Part shown: piece after piece, positions 17,668 through 27,043 of the stretch
Layout: every line of letters starts with the position of its first letter
Numbering within the stretch: the first letter of the stretch is position 1
Assembly: GCA_018823175.1 (NCBI GenBank)
Contig: JAHJIY010000042.1
Location: 1 to 64,000, forward strand
From: Pseudomonadota bacterium
Lineage (GTDB): Bacteria; Desulfobacterota; Desulfobulbia; Desulfobulbales; JAHJIY01
Length of the DNA: 64,000 bases
Direction: 5' to 3'
The notes under the pieces: generated by a model
Seen by the model: only the letters and a program-made list of their open reading frames with translations
Databases searched by the model: none
What the model was told of the DNA's origin: nothing
Translations under genes and position numbers: made by a program

Positions 17668-18513
17668 TTAGTTGGGATGAAAATATTTTTTCATATTCTC
17701 CAAAAGTTCGTAGGGGATCTGATTTTTTTTGTAACCTTGCCCCAGGATTATATCAGGTTTGATGGTCCCATGAAAATCACTGCCACCGGTGATCAGCATT
17801 TTTTGTTTTTTGGCGATAGCAAGTAGCGTTTTGCATGCCTTGCTGGTGTGTGAAGGATAATATACTTCAAGTCCGGCCAGGCCGACTGATTTCAGTTCTG
17901 AGATGATGTCGGGCAGAATTTTAAAGCTTGGATCGATTGAGGCCGGGTGGGCCAGAACCGGAATGCCGCCGGACTCAATAATGATCCGAATGGCTTCCTG
18001 GGCAGGAAATACTTCCCTGGCGACATAGGCCGGGCTGCCTTTTTTTAAAAAACGGATAAAGGCCTCGTCAATTGACCTGACAATGCCGTGATTAAGCAGT
18101 AACCTTGCAATGTGTGGTCGGCCGGCCTGTTTCCCTTCATCTCTTTTCAGAGTTGAAAAATCAAGATTGATGTCGAGTTGATTGAGCTTGGCAATTATTC
18201 CTTTGTTTCTTTGGGTTCTGGCTTCTTGGACTTGTTTAATTCTTTGGCATAAAGTTGGATTGTTTTGTCGTCCGCCATAACCCAGAATATGCAGCGATTT
18301 ATCCTGGTAAACCGCGCTTATTTCAATCCCGGGGATTACTTCAATCCCTCTTTGTTCTCCTCTTTTAATAGCCTCTTCAACGCCGGAGGTGGTGTCGTGG
18401 TCGGTCAGGGCAATCGCGACCAGTCCCTTGTCGGCGGCGTGATCGATCAGAGCGGTGGGCGACATGGTGCCATCTGAGTAAGTTGAGTGAGTATGTAAAT
18501 CGATATATTTCAT
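17668..18513 (-). CDS. PHP-domain phosphoesterase (YciV/RNase AM-like)
   Basis: 281 residues. Metal-binding PHP motifs are visible: DLHTHSTYSDGT at the N-terminus, ALTDHDTTSG, GIEISAVY, PVLAHPAS and the C-terminal GGSDFHG. This order matches the family of 3',5'-nucleotide phosphatases and 5'-3' exoribonucleases that trim the 5' ends of rRNA. The protein is cytoplasmic and probably binds Mn. It stands alone on the minus strand; about 490 bp separate it from the divergent pilT. Confidence 0.88.
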   Translation of the reverse strand: MKYIDLHTHSTYSDGTMSPTALIDHAADKGLVAIALTDHDTTSGVEEAIKRGEQRGIEVIPGIEISAVYQDKSLHILGYGGRQNNPTLCQRIKQVQEARTQRNKGIIAKLNQLDINLDFSTLKRDEGKQAGRPHIARLLLNHGIVRSIDEAFIRFLKKGSPAYVAREVFPAQEAIRIIIESGGIPVLAHPASIDPSFKILPDIISELKSVGLAGLEVYYPSHTSKACKTLLAIAKKQKMLITGGSDFHGTIKPDIILGQGYKKNQIPYELLENMKKYFHPN

Positions 18514-19006
18514 GGTAAAGTGGCGGTGATATTATGTTTGGTCGGCTGAATGTTCATGAATCAGGACAATTTTTCAGGGTATTGGTCAAAAACATTCTAG
18601 AGGTTCCTTTTTTAGTTTTCTTTAGTGCGGTGAAAATTTACACTTTAAAAGTGTTGATCTTGCTTGTGGCAGATTTGATTTCAACACTTACAAGTGTGAT
18701 ATATTCAAGGTGGTAATGAAAAGAATTTAGTTTGCCGGGTCAAGATATTATGAATATCATTATTTTGGTTTTTAGTTAAGTAAGGTTGTGATAAAGTTAT
18801 TTTCGTTATAATAAGATTTTTAATCTAAGCGGTGAACATCCTGGCCATGGTTGTAAATATTTTGTCGGCGGGAGTTGGATTAAAGTCTTGGATGGTGAGT
18901 GGTAAAGTAAGAAAAAATTTATTGAAGTTGATCATGCCACATCTAGAGGGCGCTGTACAGAATTCCCCGGGGAGGGGGTTCTTCGATAAACATAAGGAGG
19001 TCTTTC
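18514..19006. other. Divergent intergenic region upstream of pilT
   Basis: 493 AT-rich bases. A TATAAT hexamer at 18807-18812 follows TTGTGA at 18786-18791 with a rather short 15-bp spacer and is a weak promoter candidate for pilT. Just before the pilT ribosome site a C/G-rich segment (about 18960-18981) could fold into a small hairpin. A 60-codon frame from 18534 has no recognisable family and no ribosome site. Confidence 0.45.
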
Positions 19007-20089
19007 ATGGCTCAGATTGATGCCTTTTTTAAGCTTTTGAACGAGCAGGGTGCATCCGATCTTCATATGATCGCTGGTAAACAACCATATCTGCGGATCA
19101 GGGGCGATATGGAACGAGTAAAGTATAATGTACTTGATAACGATGAGTTAAAGGCCATGATTTATGAGATTGTGCCTGAAGATAAGATAAAACAATTTGA
19201 AGAGACCGGGGACATTGACTTCGGTTATGAAATTCCCGGTTTGGCTCGTTATCGTGGAAATCTCTTTGACCAAAAATACGGGATTGGGGCAGTTTTCAGG
19301 GAGATTCCCAGCGTTATTATGTCCTGTCAGCAATTGGGATTGCCTAAGGTCGTTACCAAGTTGGCCTCATTGCCTAAAGGAATGGTGCTGGTCACTGGTC
19401 CTACCGGTAGCGGTAAGTCAACAACCCTTGCCGCCATCGTCGATGAAGTAAACAAGATCAGAAAACATCATATTTTGACTGTCGAGGATCCGGTGGAATT
19501 TGTGCATGAGAGCCAGAATTGCATCATAAATCATCGCGAGGTGGGAACTAATACCAAGAGTTTCGCCGCAGCTTTGCGGGGCGCTCTTCGTGAAGATCCT
19601 GACGTCATTCTGGTTGGTGAGATGCGTGACCTTGAAACCATCTCCCTGGCCATGGAGGCGGCGATGACCGGTCACCTGGTATTTGCCACTCTTCATACGA
19701 TCAATGCCTCCAAGACTGTTGACCGGATAATCGAGATTTTTCCGGCTCAACAGCAGGCTCAGGTGCGGTCAACCTTGGCTGATGCCCTGCGGGCGGTCGT
19801 CTCTCAGACCCTTTTTAAAAGGGTTGACATCAAGAGTCGGGTTCCTGCTCTTGAAATATTGATTTGTACCCCGGCGGTTCGGAATCTTATTCGTGAGGGT
19901 AAAACATATCAGATTCCTTCTGCGATGCAGACTGGTAAAAAGTACGGGATGCAGACCCTGGATGATGCGATTATGGAGATGTTGCAGAAGAAGTGGATTT
20001 CACCTGAAGACGCTTATACCAATAGTGTTGACAAGAGCAAGTTTCTTTCTTATCTGCGTAAACCGCCGGCTGATTTTACAGAGGTGTAG
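19007..20089 (+). CDS. pilT: Type IV pilus retraction ATPase PilT
   Basis: 360 residues. The N-terminal PAS-like region has ASDLHMIAGKQPYLRIRGD. The RecA-like core has Walker A GPTGSGKSTT, an Asp-box segment TVEDPVEFVH, Walker B LREDPDVILVGEMRD and the PilT-specific AATGHLVF-like stretch MTGHLVFATLHTINASKT. It powers pilus depolymerisation and hence twitching and DNA uptake. AAGGAGG at 18994-19000 fixes the start. A terminator follows. comEC comes next on the opposite strand, giving a local pilus/competence association. Confidence 0.95.
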   Translation: MAQIDAFFKLLNEQGASDLHMIAGKQPYLRIRGDMERVKYNVLDNDELKAMIYEIVPEDKIKQFEETGDIDFGYEIPGLARYRGNLFDQKYGIGAVFREIPSVIMSCQQLGLPKVVTKLASLPKGMVLVTGPTGSGKSTTLAAIVDEVNKIRKHHILTVEDPVEFVHESQNCIINHREVGTNTKSFAAALRGALREDPDVILVGEMRDLETISLAMEAAMTGHLVFATLHTINASKTVDRIIEIFPAQQQAQVRSTLADALRAVVSQTLFKRVDIKSRVPALEILICTPAVRNLIREGKTYQIPSAMQTGKKYGMQTLDDAIMEMLQKKWISPEDAYTNSVDKSKFLSYLRKPPADFTEV

Positions 20090-20148
20090 CAGGGGAACAT
20101 TTGCTGGGCTGGGTGTATATTAAAATTTATGAGATATCCGTTGTTGAG

Positions 20149-20186
20149 GCTCCCGCGATTATTATATCGTCGGGAGCTTTTTTTTT
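20149..20186 (+). terminator. Rho-independent terminator after pilT
   Basis: GCTCCCG (20149-20155) pairs with CGGGAGC (20171-20177), extended by CGA/TCG with one bulged T, and is followed by nine T. It lies between the convergent pilT and comEC ends. Its A-poor left flank makes it mainly a plus-strand terminator. Confidence 0.88.
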
Positions 20187-20213
20187 GCATAGGACTGAGG
20201 AGTTTTTATCGAA

Positions 20214-22751
20214 TCATTTCCGGGTGAACTCCATACTCAGGGCCTTGTTTTTGTTCGAACGGAAGGAGATGGTCCCATGGATGGCGGTATTTAAGACGGT
20301 GATCTTCTGCTCGCCTGATTTTTCCATGGTCAGAGGTGAGGGAAAAATGTCCGGCAGAAAAGGGCCGGCGGAAATTACCATATATTCGGGAGATGATTTT
20401 TCCAGAAATTCTTTGCTGTTTGAGGTGGCGCTACCGTGGTGGGGTGAGAGCAGGACGTCAACATCTATATCTTTGTTTAGGCTAATCAGCTCTTTTTCTT
20501 CGCCGGTTCCGATATCGCCCGGGAAAAGGAAGGAGTCGTTGTTGTTGTCAAGACGAATGACCAGGCTATGGTTGTTGATGTCGGCCCCCGAGGAAAGTAT
20601 TGATGTTTTGCTCTCTTGCTGGATTGGGTGAAAGTTGTTAAGGCACTGTAATTTGGTTCCGCCATTTTCATACAATATTGAGTCTGCCGGCGGGACTTTT
20701 ATGTCGGCGCCGTAATTTCGGGCCAACCTAGTGAGTATTTTAAGTTCTTGATCGGCAGACTGTTGGAAGTTAATCCAGATGGTCTGCGGCCTGAATTTAT
20801 CGACAATAAAAGCAAGGCCGCTGGTGTGATCGGAATGGGGGTGGGTGATGACCAGTTGGTCTAGTCTGGTAATGTTTTTCCCCCAAAGATAGGGGCCGAT
20901 AATTGATTCTCCAACATTGAAGTGTCTTGACCCTGCGCCGCCGCCGTCGATCAGAATAGTATAGTTTTGCGGTAATTCAAGCAGAGTTGAGCTGCCCTGT
21001 CCGATGTCCAGGTATGAGACAAGGGCCGTATCCGATAAATTTTTATCGATTTTTTCGATGATGGGGATGATTGCCAGGATGATTAATGCGATTAAGGCGA
21101 GGGGCATTGCCAGCCGGTATTTTTTCCGCAGGAAAAAACCAAAAATCATTATGTAATAGAGGATTATCTCCTGCATTGATGGTGTTGAAAACCACAGAGA
21201 GCTGAAGGGCAGATCAGAAAGAAAGCTTATAAGCCATTGGGTAACCTGCAGACCCCATGACCCGATATGGATAAGAGTTTTTGCTAAAGTTGGTGCAAAC
21301 GGAATCAGCAGGCAGGCGGTTAAACCCAAAGGGAGGGCCCAAAAACAGAGTAAGGGGGCAGCCAGTAATGTTGAAATTGGACTGAGCAGTGATATCCGGT
21401 TGAAGTGGAGCAAAAGTAAAGGCATGGTGCCCAGCAAGGCGGCGATTGAAATGATAATAGAGGACACCAGCCACTTATGAAATGTGGCGAGTTTTCCGGG
21501 TTTGTTTGTGGATTCACTGGTAAATATTCCTGAAATATATGGAGCCGCAGCACTGATTGCGATAACGGCGCCAAACGAAAGCTGGAAAGAAGCCCCGAAT
21601 AGAATGGCTGGGTCGAAGATTAGAATAACTAGAGCGGCAATAGCGATATTGTTATTTAGAGAGTGCTGTCGGTCAAGGACAATAGCTAAGATTAAGGCGA
21701 TACTCATCAGCAGGGAGCGGATGACCGGAGGTTGAAAACCGGCAATCAGGGCGTAGATCGTAAGCGGGATTATGGAGAACAGGGCGGCGATCTTCCAGGC
21801 TGGAAATCTTAACAGCAACCAGGATGATTTTTTTAGAATGTAGTTTAAGACCGCGGTTATCAGAAGAGCCAGCAGTCCCATATGCATGCCGGAGATTGCC
21901 AGCAGGTGAAAACATCCGGCTGTTTTGAAATCTTCAAGTAAGGACGGTGGTACCTGGGTTCTGATCCCCAAAAGGAGGGCCTTGTAAAGGGCGGTAGTTC
22001 CTGTGGGCAGGCCGGCATCCTCGAGAAAACGACTTATCTGTTGCCGCAGACGTTCCGGTCGGTAGGTTAATTTTTCTTCCATTGACCAGGAAGAAGGCGG
22101 TTGCTTAATTTTTATTATTTGGCTCGGGCTTCTTAGCCATCCTGTGACCCAGATCGAGCGTGCGGCCAGAAATGATCGATAATCGAATGTTCCCGGTGTT
22201 GAATATGTATTTGGCTGTGAAATAGTGGCCCGGGCCATAAAAAGGTCTCCGGGGAATAGGTCCCGGGGCGGGTTGCCGTTCATGGTCAGTTGAACCAAAC
22301 CCTTTGTCTCGGCTGCACGGTCCGGCCAGCGGATTGAACTGACGTTCATGATTAATTTGCTTTTTTCACCGTCAAAGGTGGTGCATTCTTTGAGTTTTCC
22401 GGTCAGGACCACGTCCTGTTGATTTGTTGCAAAGTGAAAGATGTGGCTCTGGTCAGGCGGAGGGTCTGTTTGGACGGTTTGCAGGGAGCCGGCCAAAAGA
22501 AAAAGTGGAAGCAGGAAATATAATGATCTTTTGCCGGCCTGGAAATAATTAACCAGCAGACCAAAACTTAAGAAGATAAAAACTATAATCCAGAATTTGG
22601 CGGGAAGAACAATGCTGTGACGGCTTAATATTATGCCGCCGATAAAAGAAAGAACAACGGGGATGAGCAGGTTTGTGCAATGACCCTGCTCAAGTGAAGG
22701 TTGAAGAAATCCGGTGATTTTGGCGGACCAATTTTTCAACCGTCCAGACAT
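20214..22751 (-). CDS. comEC: ComEC/Rec2 DNA-uptake channel
   Basis: 845 residues, usual length. Two N-terminal membrane spans precede an OB-fold-like soluble region (about 60-250). The multi-spanning Competence domain includes FHLLAISGMHMGLLALL. The C-terminal metallo-beta-lactamase domain has LDIGQGSSTLLELP, VITHPHSDHTSGL and LLSPHHGSATSNS. The protein carries single-stranded DNA across the inner membrane; the C-terminal domain probably degrades the other strand. Proximity to pilT supports a natural-transformation or uptake role. It ends 5 nt after the sigma factor gene upstream and is probably cotranscribed with it. Confidence 0.94.
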   Translation of the reverse strand: MSGRLKNWSAKITGFLQPSLEQGHCTNLLIPVVLSFIGGIILSRHSIVLPAKFWIIVFIFLSFGLLVNYFQAGKRSLYFLLPLFLLAGSLQTVQTDPPPDQSHIFHFATNQQDVVLTGKLKECTTFDGEKSKLIMNVSSIRWPDRAAETKGLVQLTMNGNPPRDLFPGDLFMARATISQPNTYSTPGTFDYRSFLAARSIWVTGWLRSPSQIIKIKQPPSSWSMEEKLTYRPERLRQQISRFLEDAGLPTGTTALYKALLLGIRTQVPPSLLEDFKTAGCFHLLAISGMHMGLLALLITAVLNYILKKSSWLLLRFPAWKIAALFSIIPLTIYALIAGFQPPVIRSLLMSIALILAIVLDRQHSLNNNIAIAALVILIFDPAILFGASFQLSFGAVIAISAAAPYISGIFTSESTNKPGKLATFHKWLVSSIIISIAALLGTMPLLLLHFNRISLLSPISTLLAAPLLCFWALPLGLTACLLIPFAPTLAKTLIHIGSWGLQVTQWLISFLSDLPFSSLWFSTPSMQEIILYYIMIFGFFLRKKYRLAMPLALIALIILAIIPIIEKIDKNLSDTALVSYLDIGQGSSTLLELPQNYTILIDGGGAGSRHFNVGESIIGPYLWGKNITRLDQLVITHPHSDHTSGLAFIVDKFRPQTIWINFQQSADQELKILTRLARNYGADIKVPPADSILYENGGTKLQCLNNFHPIQQESKTSILSSGADINNHSLVIRLDNNNDSFLFPGDIGTGEEKELISLNKDIDVDVLLSPHHGSATSNSKEFLEKSSPEYMVISAGPFLPDIFPSPLTMEKSGEQKITVLNTAIHGTISFRSNKNKALSMEFTRK

Positions 22752-22756
22752 CAGGT

Positions 22757-24079
22757 CTAGTCAAGAAAATACTTCAGCTTTTCCCTTCTGCTTGAATGGC
22801 GAAGTCGGTTAAGGGCTTTTTTCTCAATTTGTCTGATCCGTTCGCGGGAGACGTTGAATCTTTTGCCGATTTCTTCCAGGGTGTATTCGGCGTTTTCGCC
22901 GATGCCGAAGCGGAGACGAATAATCTTCTCCTCTCTGGGGCTTAAGGTGGATAAAATGCCAGTGACGCGATCAGAGAGTTCCCGGTTTTTTACCGACTCG
23001 TAGGGAGAAATTGATTCGTGGTTCTCAAGAAAATCTCCCAGAGTGCTGTCGTCATCTCCGACCGGGGTTTCAAGTGAAATTGGTTCACGTGACGCCTCAA
23101 GGATGGCAAGAATTTTGTCCATCGGCAGACCGGTTTTTTCGGAGATCTCGATGGGGGTTGGCTCACGGCCCAGTTCCTTAAGTAATGAATAAAATGCTTT
23201 GAAGAATTGACTGCGGAGCTCAAGAAAGTGAACAGGTAGTCTGATGGTCCTGGTCTTGTCCAGGATGGCCCGGGTGATGGCCTGGCGGATCCACCAGCTG
23301 GCGTAAGTGCTGAATTTATTCCCTTTGGTGTAATCGAACCGGAAAACAGCTCGCATTAAGCCAAGGTTGCCTTCCTGGATCAGGTCGGCCAAGGTCAGCC
23401 CTTGATGCATATACCTTTTGGCAATACTGACCACCAGCCGCAGATTGGCTTTGATCATGGCGTCTTTGGCCAACTCTATTGAGCGGGTGTACATGGTCAG
23501 TCTGTGGCTTAATTCTTGGAGCATGCTGATTTCGGTATACTTCTGGCAGGCCAGCAAAACAGATTTGGTCATGAAATTCAAATGCTGTTTTTTGGGTTTG
23601 AGCGTGGGATCTCTTCTTTCCCAGAGGGCGATCTTGTCGACCAGGGCGGTCATCTCGTCAACACCTGATTCGTCAATGCGGATAGCATGGATAATTGCAT
23701 CAAATCCTTGCCGGATGGCCTTGCTGTATCTTTCCTCATCTTCAGGAGTCAATAGGCTGAATTGCCCCATTTCTCTGAGATAAGTGGTCGTAGTTTCTTC
23801 GATTTCTGAAGATTCTTCTTTGGCTATGGTGGAATGAATTAATTCATCTTCGTCAGCGATTAACAGATCGTTGTCCGTAGATTGATCGGCATCTTCATCA
23901 TCCTTGTTTGCCGGTTCTTCGTTGATGATTTCGATATTGTTTTTGCTGAGAAATTGGAAAATTTCGTCAATATAAGTGGGGTTCTTGTCTTCCGGAATGA
24001 GGTCGTTGAGGAAGTCAATAGTGATATAACCCTCTCGTTTACCGGCTTCAAGCAATTTTTCTTTGATATCGGAAGACAC
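22757..24079 (-). CDS. RpoD-family (sigma-70) RNA polymerase sigma factor
   Basis: 440 residues with a region 1.1-like start (LLEAGKREGYITIDFLNDLIPED), acidic linker, region 1.2 (TYLREMGQFSLLTPEDEE), region 2 (NLRLVVSIAKRYMHQGL, DLIQEGNLGLMRAV, FSTYASWWIRQAI), region 3 and region 4 ending in FNVSRERIRQIEKKALNRLRH. It is short for a primary RpoD (about 570-620 residues) because the non-conserved region between 1.2 and 2.1 is only about 90 residues. It could be the housekeeping factor or a group 2 paralogue. No dnaG gene, the usual partner of rpoD, is adjacent. The start is GTG 24079 with AGGAG upstream. comEC follows in the same direction after 5 nt. Confidence 0.9.
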   Translation of the reverse strand: MSSDIKEKLLEAGKREGYITIDFLNDLIPEDKNPTYIDEIFQFLSKNNIEIINEEPANKDDEDADQSTDNDLLIADEDELIHSTIAKEESSEIEETTTTYLREMGQFSLLTPEDEERYSKAIRQGFDAIIHAIRIDESGVDEMTALVDKIALWERRDPTLKPKKQHLNFMTKSVLLACQKYTEISMLQELSHRLTMYTRSIELAKDAMIKANLRLVVSIAKRYMHQGLTLADLIQEGNLGLMRAVFRFDYTKGNKFSTYASWWIRQAITRAILDKTRTIRLPVHFLELRSQFFKAFYSLLKELGREPTPIEISEKTGLPMDKILAILEASREPISLETPVGDDDSTLGDFLENHESISPYESVKNRELSDRVTGILSTLSPREEKIIRLRFGIGENAEYTLEEIGKRFNVSRERIRQIEKKALNRLRHSSRREKLKYFLD

Positions 24080-24670
24080 TAGGCTTTCTCCTGATTAGCT
24101 TATCGAATTATTTTACGCACGTGAACTCCTTATTATACGCGGTATTTGTGAGGATTGCAACTAAAAATATAGTGAAGTTTTGATTTTTTGATTAGTACGG
24201 TTATTGAGTGTGCCATGCTGGAAGTGCTGTTTGATTTCTTGTTTCCATAAAATATTGTATTTGTTTGGTTTGGGAAAATTGCTCTGGTAATTTGTATCTG
24301 CATGATCCTTGTTCATGCCGCTCAAATTACTCATTTGAAGGGTGAAACCATGTTGTCCGGTCTATTTTTTAATGGGGGTTCATCGCAGCTGAATGCCGTG
24401 AAATATTGTCATCCGTTAATCTTCTGCATTACGATTCTTGAAATAGTATGATTTATCGAAATTTGCCCCATTATGTTTTGCTGTCGTAAGTTATTGTAAT
24501 GACAGGTTTATTGCATGACATATGAGTGAGGCGATAATGTCTGGTTGGAACTCATTAAATTGTAATGTATTTCACATGCTGGTAAATCTTATAAAGGCAG
24601 GATATAGTATTATAATTATTGTGGAATAGTCATTATTTAAAATAAACTCTGTTTAAAGAAGGTGGATTTT
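24080..24670. other. Long AT-rich divergent intergenic region
   Basis: About 590 bases between the divergently transcribed sigma factor gene and malQ. A TATAAT at 24611-24616 lies about 60 bp upstream of malQ but has no matching -35 element. A small hairpin (TCAAAT/ATTTGA, 24322-24338) is present. I see no convincing gene, tRNA or riboswitch. Its length and AT-richness leave room for a small RNA that I cannot demonstrate. Confidence 0.5.
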
Positions 24671-26179
24671 TTGAGCTTTGTGCGCGGTAGTGGCATCCTT
24701 CAGCACATCACTTCCCTGTCAGGTGATTACGGTATTGGCGGCATCGGTAATGATGCTGCCCGGTTCATAAATTTTCTTGCGGATAGTGGACAACGTTATT
24801 GGCAGTTTTTGCCTCTGGGTCCGGGGAGTGATATTTTTGATAACTCTCCCTATATGAGTCTTTCCGCTTTTGCCGGGAATCCTTTGCTGATTGATCCCGA
24901 TCTGTTGATTGAAGAAGGTTTTCTTGGAAGCGGCCGGATGCAGGCCAGCCCGGCATTTTCTGACTACTTTGTGGAATTTGATAAGGTTATACCCTTTAAA
25001 AACAAGATTTTTGCCGAGGCGTTTGAAAACTTTAAGATAACAAAGAACAGAGTTGCGTTTGAAGAATTTTGTCATACGCAAATGTGGCTTGCTGATTATT
25101 CCCTTTTTATGGCTCTGCGGGACGAATTTCATCTTAAAGCCTGGTATGATTGGCCCTTGGACTTGGCCTCCCGGCGGATTCAGGCGTTAACCGTTTGGCG
25201 TAATCAGCTTGCTGAGCGGATTATGTATTATGATTTTGTCCAGTTCTGTTTTTTTACCCAATGGCAAAGACTGCGGGGATATGCCAGGGGAAAAGGGGTG
25301 TCGCTTATTGGGGACCTGCCGATTTATGTCGGGTTGGACAGCGCCGATGTCTGGGCCCACCAGGATTGTTTTCGCCTGGATCCCAATGATTTCAGGCCGA
25401 CCCATGTTTCGGGAGTTCCGCCTGATTATTTCAGTGATACCGGACAGCGCTGGGGTAATCCACTTTATCGGTGGAAAAATGAAGATGGAACTGTGAATGA
25501 GATGCTTTATGAATGGTGGAGAAAGAGGTTTCAGGCAACTTTTAACACAGTTGATATCTGCCGAATTGATCATTTTCGTGGTTTTGAATCTTACTGGGAG
25601 ATTGAGACGGATCAGGAAACCGCTATTAACGGGCGATGGGTCAAGGGACCGGGAAAGGATTTTTTTAGAGCCATGTTTGAAGACATCAGTGAAATGCCGA
25701 TTATTGCGGAGGATTTGGGGATTATTACCTCTGATGTTGAGAAATTGAGGGATGAGTTGGGTTTCCCCGGGATGAAAGTCTTGCAGTTTGCCTTTGATTC
25801 GGACGCAGGCAATAATTATCTGCCTCATAACTATAAAACATCAAATTGTGTGGTTTATACCGGCACCCATGATAATGACACCTCACTCGGCTGGTATCTT
25901 GAGGGGGCTTCTCAGCAAAATAGGAAACGGGCGGCCCATTATGTGAATAACCACCCCGGGAGCCGGATTAACTGGGACCTCATGAAGTTGGCCTTTTCTT
26001 CAATTGCGGATGTGGCGATAATCCCGATGCAGGACGTGCTTGGTTTTGGCAGTGACTGTCGGATGAACAAGCCGGGCACGGTTAATGGCAACTGGCGCTG
26101 GCGCTGTGCGGCCCGTTTTCTGTCGGATCAGCTTAAAGAGCGTTTGCGGGAAGAGACAGTGTTTTATGGTCGGGCATGA
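24671..26179 (+). CDS. malQ: 4-alpha-glucanotransferase (amylomaltase)
   Basis: About 502 residues of the GH77 family. Recognisable features are the N-terminal GSGILQHITSLSGDYGIGG, WQFLPLGPG, SPYMSLSAFAGNPLLIDPD, the catalytic region VDICRIDHFRGFESYWEI (Asp nucleophile), IIAEDLGIIT (acid/base Glu) and YTGTHDNDTSLGWY. It disproportionates maltodextrins and glycogen branches in the cytoplasm. TTG 24671 is preferred because AAGAAGGTGG ends 5 nt upstream; a GTG at 24662 lies inside that ribosome site. No other glycogen gene is adjacent. Confidence 0.93.
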   Translation: MSFVRGSGILQHITSLSGDYGIGGIGNDAARFINFLADSGQRYWQFLPLGPGSDIFDNSPYMSLSAFAGNPLLIDPDLLIEEGFLGSGRMQASPAFSDYFVEFDKVIPFKNKIFAEAFENFKITKNRVAFEEFCHTQMWLADYSLFMALRDEFHLKAWYDWPLDLASRRIQALTVWRNQLAERIMYYDFVQFCFFTQWQRLRGYARGKGVSLIGDLPIYVGLDSADVWAHQDCFRLDPNDFRPTHVSGVPPDYFSDTGQRWGNPLYRWKNEDGTVNEMLYEWWRKRFQATFNTVDICRIDHFRGFESYWEIETDQETAINGRWVKGPGKDFFRAMFEDISEMPIIAEDLGIITSDVEKLRDELGFPGMKVLQFAFDSDAGNNYLPHNYKTSNCVVYTGTHDNDTSLGWYLEGASQQNRKRAAHYVNNHPGSRINWDLMKLAFSSIADVAIIPMQDVLGFGSDCRMNKPGTVNGNWRWRCAARFLSDQLKERLREETVFYGRA

Positions 26180-26250
26180 AATCATTAGCAAGTCTTTTGT
26201 TATCCGGGGTTTGATCTTGATGATTAGCAGTATTTTTTGGGAGATGAAGG

Positions 26251-26823
26251 ATGGATTTTCTGGCTTTGCTTGGTAGCCCCCGCAAGAGAGGCAATTCTGA
26301 AATTTTGATGGATGCGGTGCTGGATGGGGTGAAAATGGCAGGAGGAAAAGTCGAGGTTGTAAGGTTGTGTGATCTTGATATTCATGGGTGCCTGGGTTGT
26401 GGCGGCTGTGATAAGACCGGTAAGTGTGTGGTTGATGATGATATGACTCTGCTCTACGATAAAATTATATCTGCTCAACGAATAATCTTGGCTTCGCCGG
26501 TTTATTTTTACGGGATCACGGCCCAGGCCAAGGCCTTTGTCGATCGCACCCAGGCTTTATGGAGTCGGCAGCGGGTGCCGGGGATTAATGAGGCATGGTT
26601 TAAGGATCCTGATCGTAAGGGTTTTCTGCTGTCGGTGGCTGCAACCAAGGGAGAAAGAGTTTTTGAAGGGCTGATCCTCACCATGAAGTATGGTTTCGAT
26701 GCGATGGGGCTGGAATACGGGGGAGATTTTTTGGTCAAAGGGGTTGATCTTCGCGGGGATATGAAGAAACAGCCGGATAAATTGCGTCAGGCTGAGTTGT
26801 TTGGTTCCAAGTGTGTTGCGTGA
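26251..26823 (+). CDS. Iron-sulfur flavoprotein (NADPH-dependent FMN reductase family)
   Basis: 190 residues with a flavodoxin-like fold: FMN phosphate loop LGSPRKRGNSEIL at the N-terminus, then the compact cysteine motif CLGCGGCDKTGKC (about residues 47-59) typical of Isf-type proteins that bind a 4Fe-4S cluster, and LASPVYFYGITAQAKAFVDR. Such proteins shuttle electrons in anaerobes; the physiological partner is unknown. The gene follows malQ by 71 bp and is followed by a strong inverted repeat. Confidence 0.87.
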   Translation: MDFLALLGSPRKRGNSEILMDAVLDGVKMAGGKVEVVRLCDLDIHGCLGCGGCDKTGKCVVDDDMTLLYDKIISAQRIILASPVYFYGITAQAKAFVDRTQALWSRQRVPGINEAWFKDPDRKGFLLSVAATKGERVFEGLILTMKYGFDAMGLEYGGDFLVKGVDLRGDMKKQPDKLRQAELFGSKCVA

Positions 26824-26838
26824 ACATACAAAGCGAAA

Positions 26839-26884
26839 CGAATCCCAAGGGTACTTCCTCCGGTGCGCACCCTAAGGGGATTCG
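26839..26884. repeat. Strong inverted repeat (8 + 5 bp stem) between the flavoprotein and K+ channel genes
   Basis: CGAATCCC (26839-26846) pairs with GGGATTCG (26877-26884). After a small internal loop, AGGGT (26848-26852) pairs with ACCCT (26869-26873). The apical region contains the self-complementary GGTGCGCACC, so an alternative inner hairpin is possible. No U-tract follows, so this is not a standard terminator. It could be an operator, a mobile-repeat remnant or part of a structured leader of the downstream channel gene. Confidence 0.55.
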
Positions 26885-27043
26885 AAGTCTGCGCTTATCT
26901 GCCGCGGGGAGCTTCAATTTAACCATGTTGCTCCTGTCAGGTGATAACTTGTCGATAAAAGGTATTATCTTTTCATTTAAGGAAATCATTAGCTGTTTAT
27001 CGATTTTAGGACTTATTGAACACACAGAGATTACGAAAATTAT

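Noticed and set aside
18534-18716. 60-codon hydrophobic frame upstream of pilT
   Set aside because: No ribosome site or homology; the composition reflects AT-rich sequence.
26821-26919. TGA of the flavoprotein gene as a possible second Sec codon, since the frame stays open for about 30 codons
   Set aside because: The protein is already full length for its family, the downstream residues show no redox motif, and a C-terminal Sec extension has no homology support.
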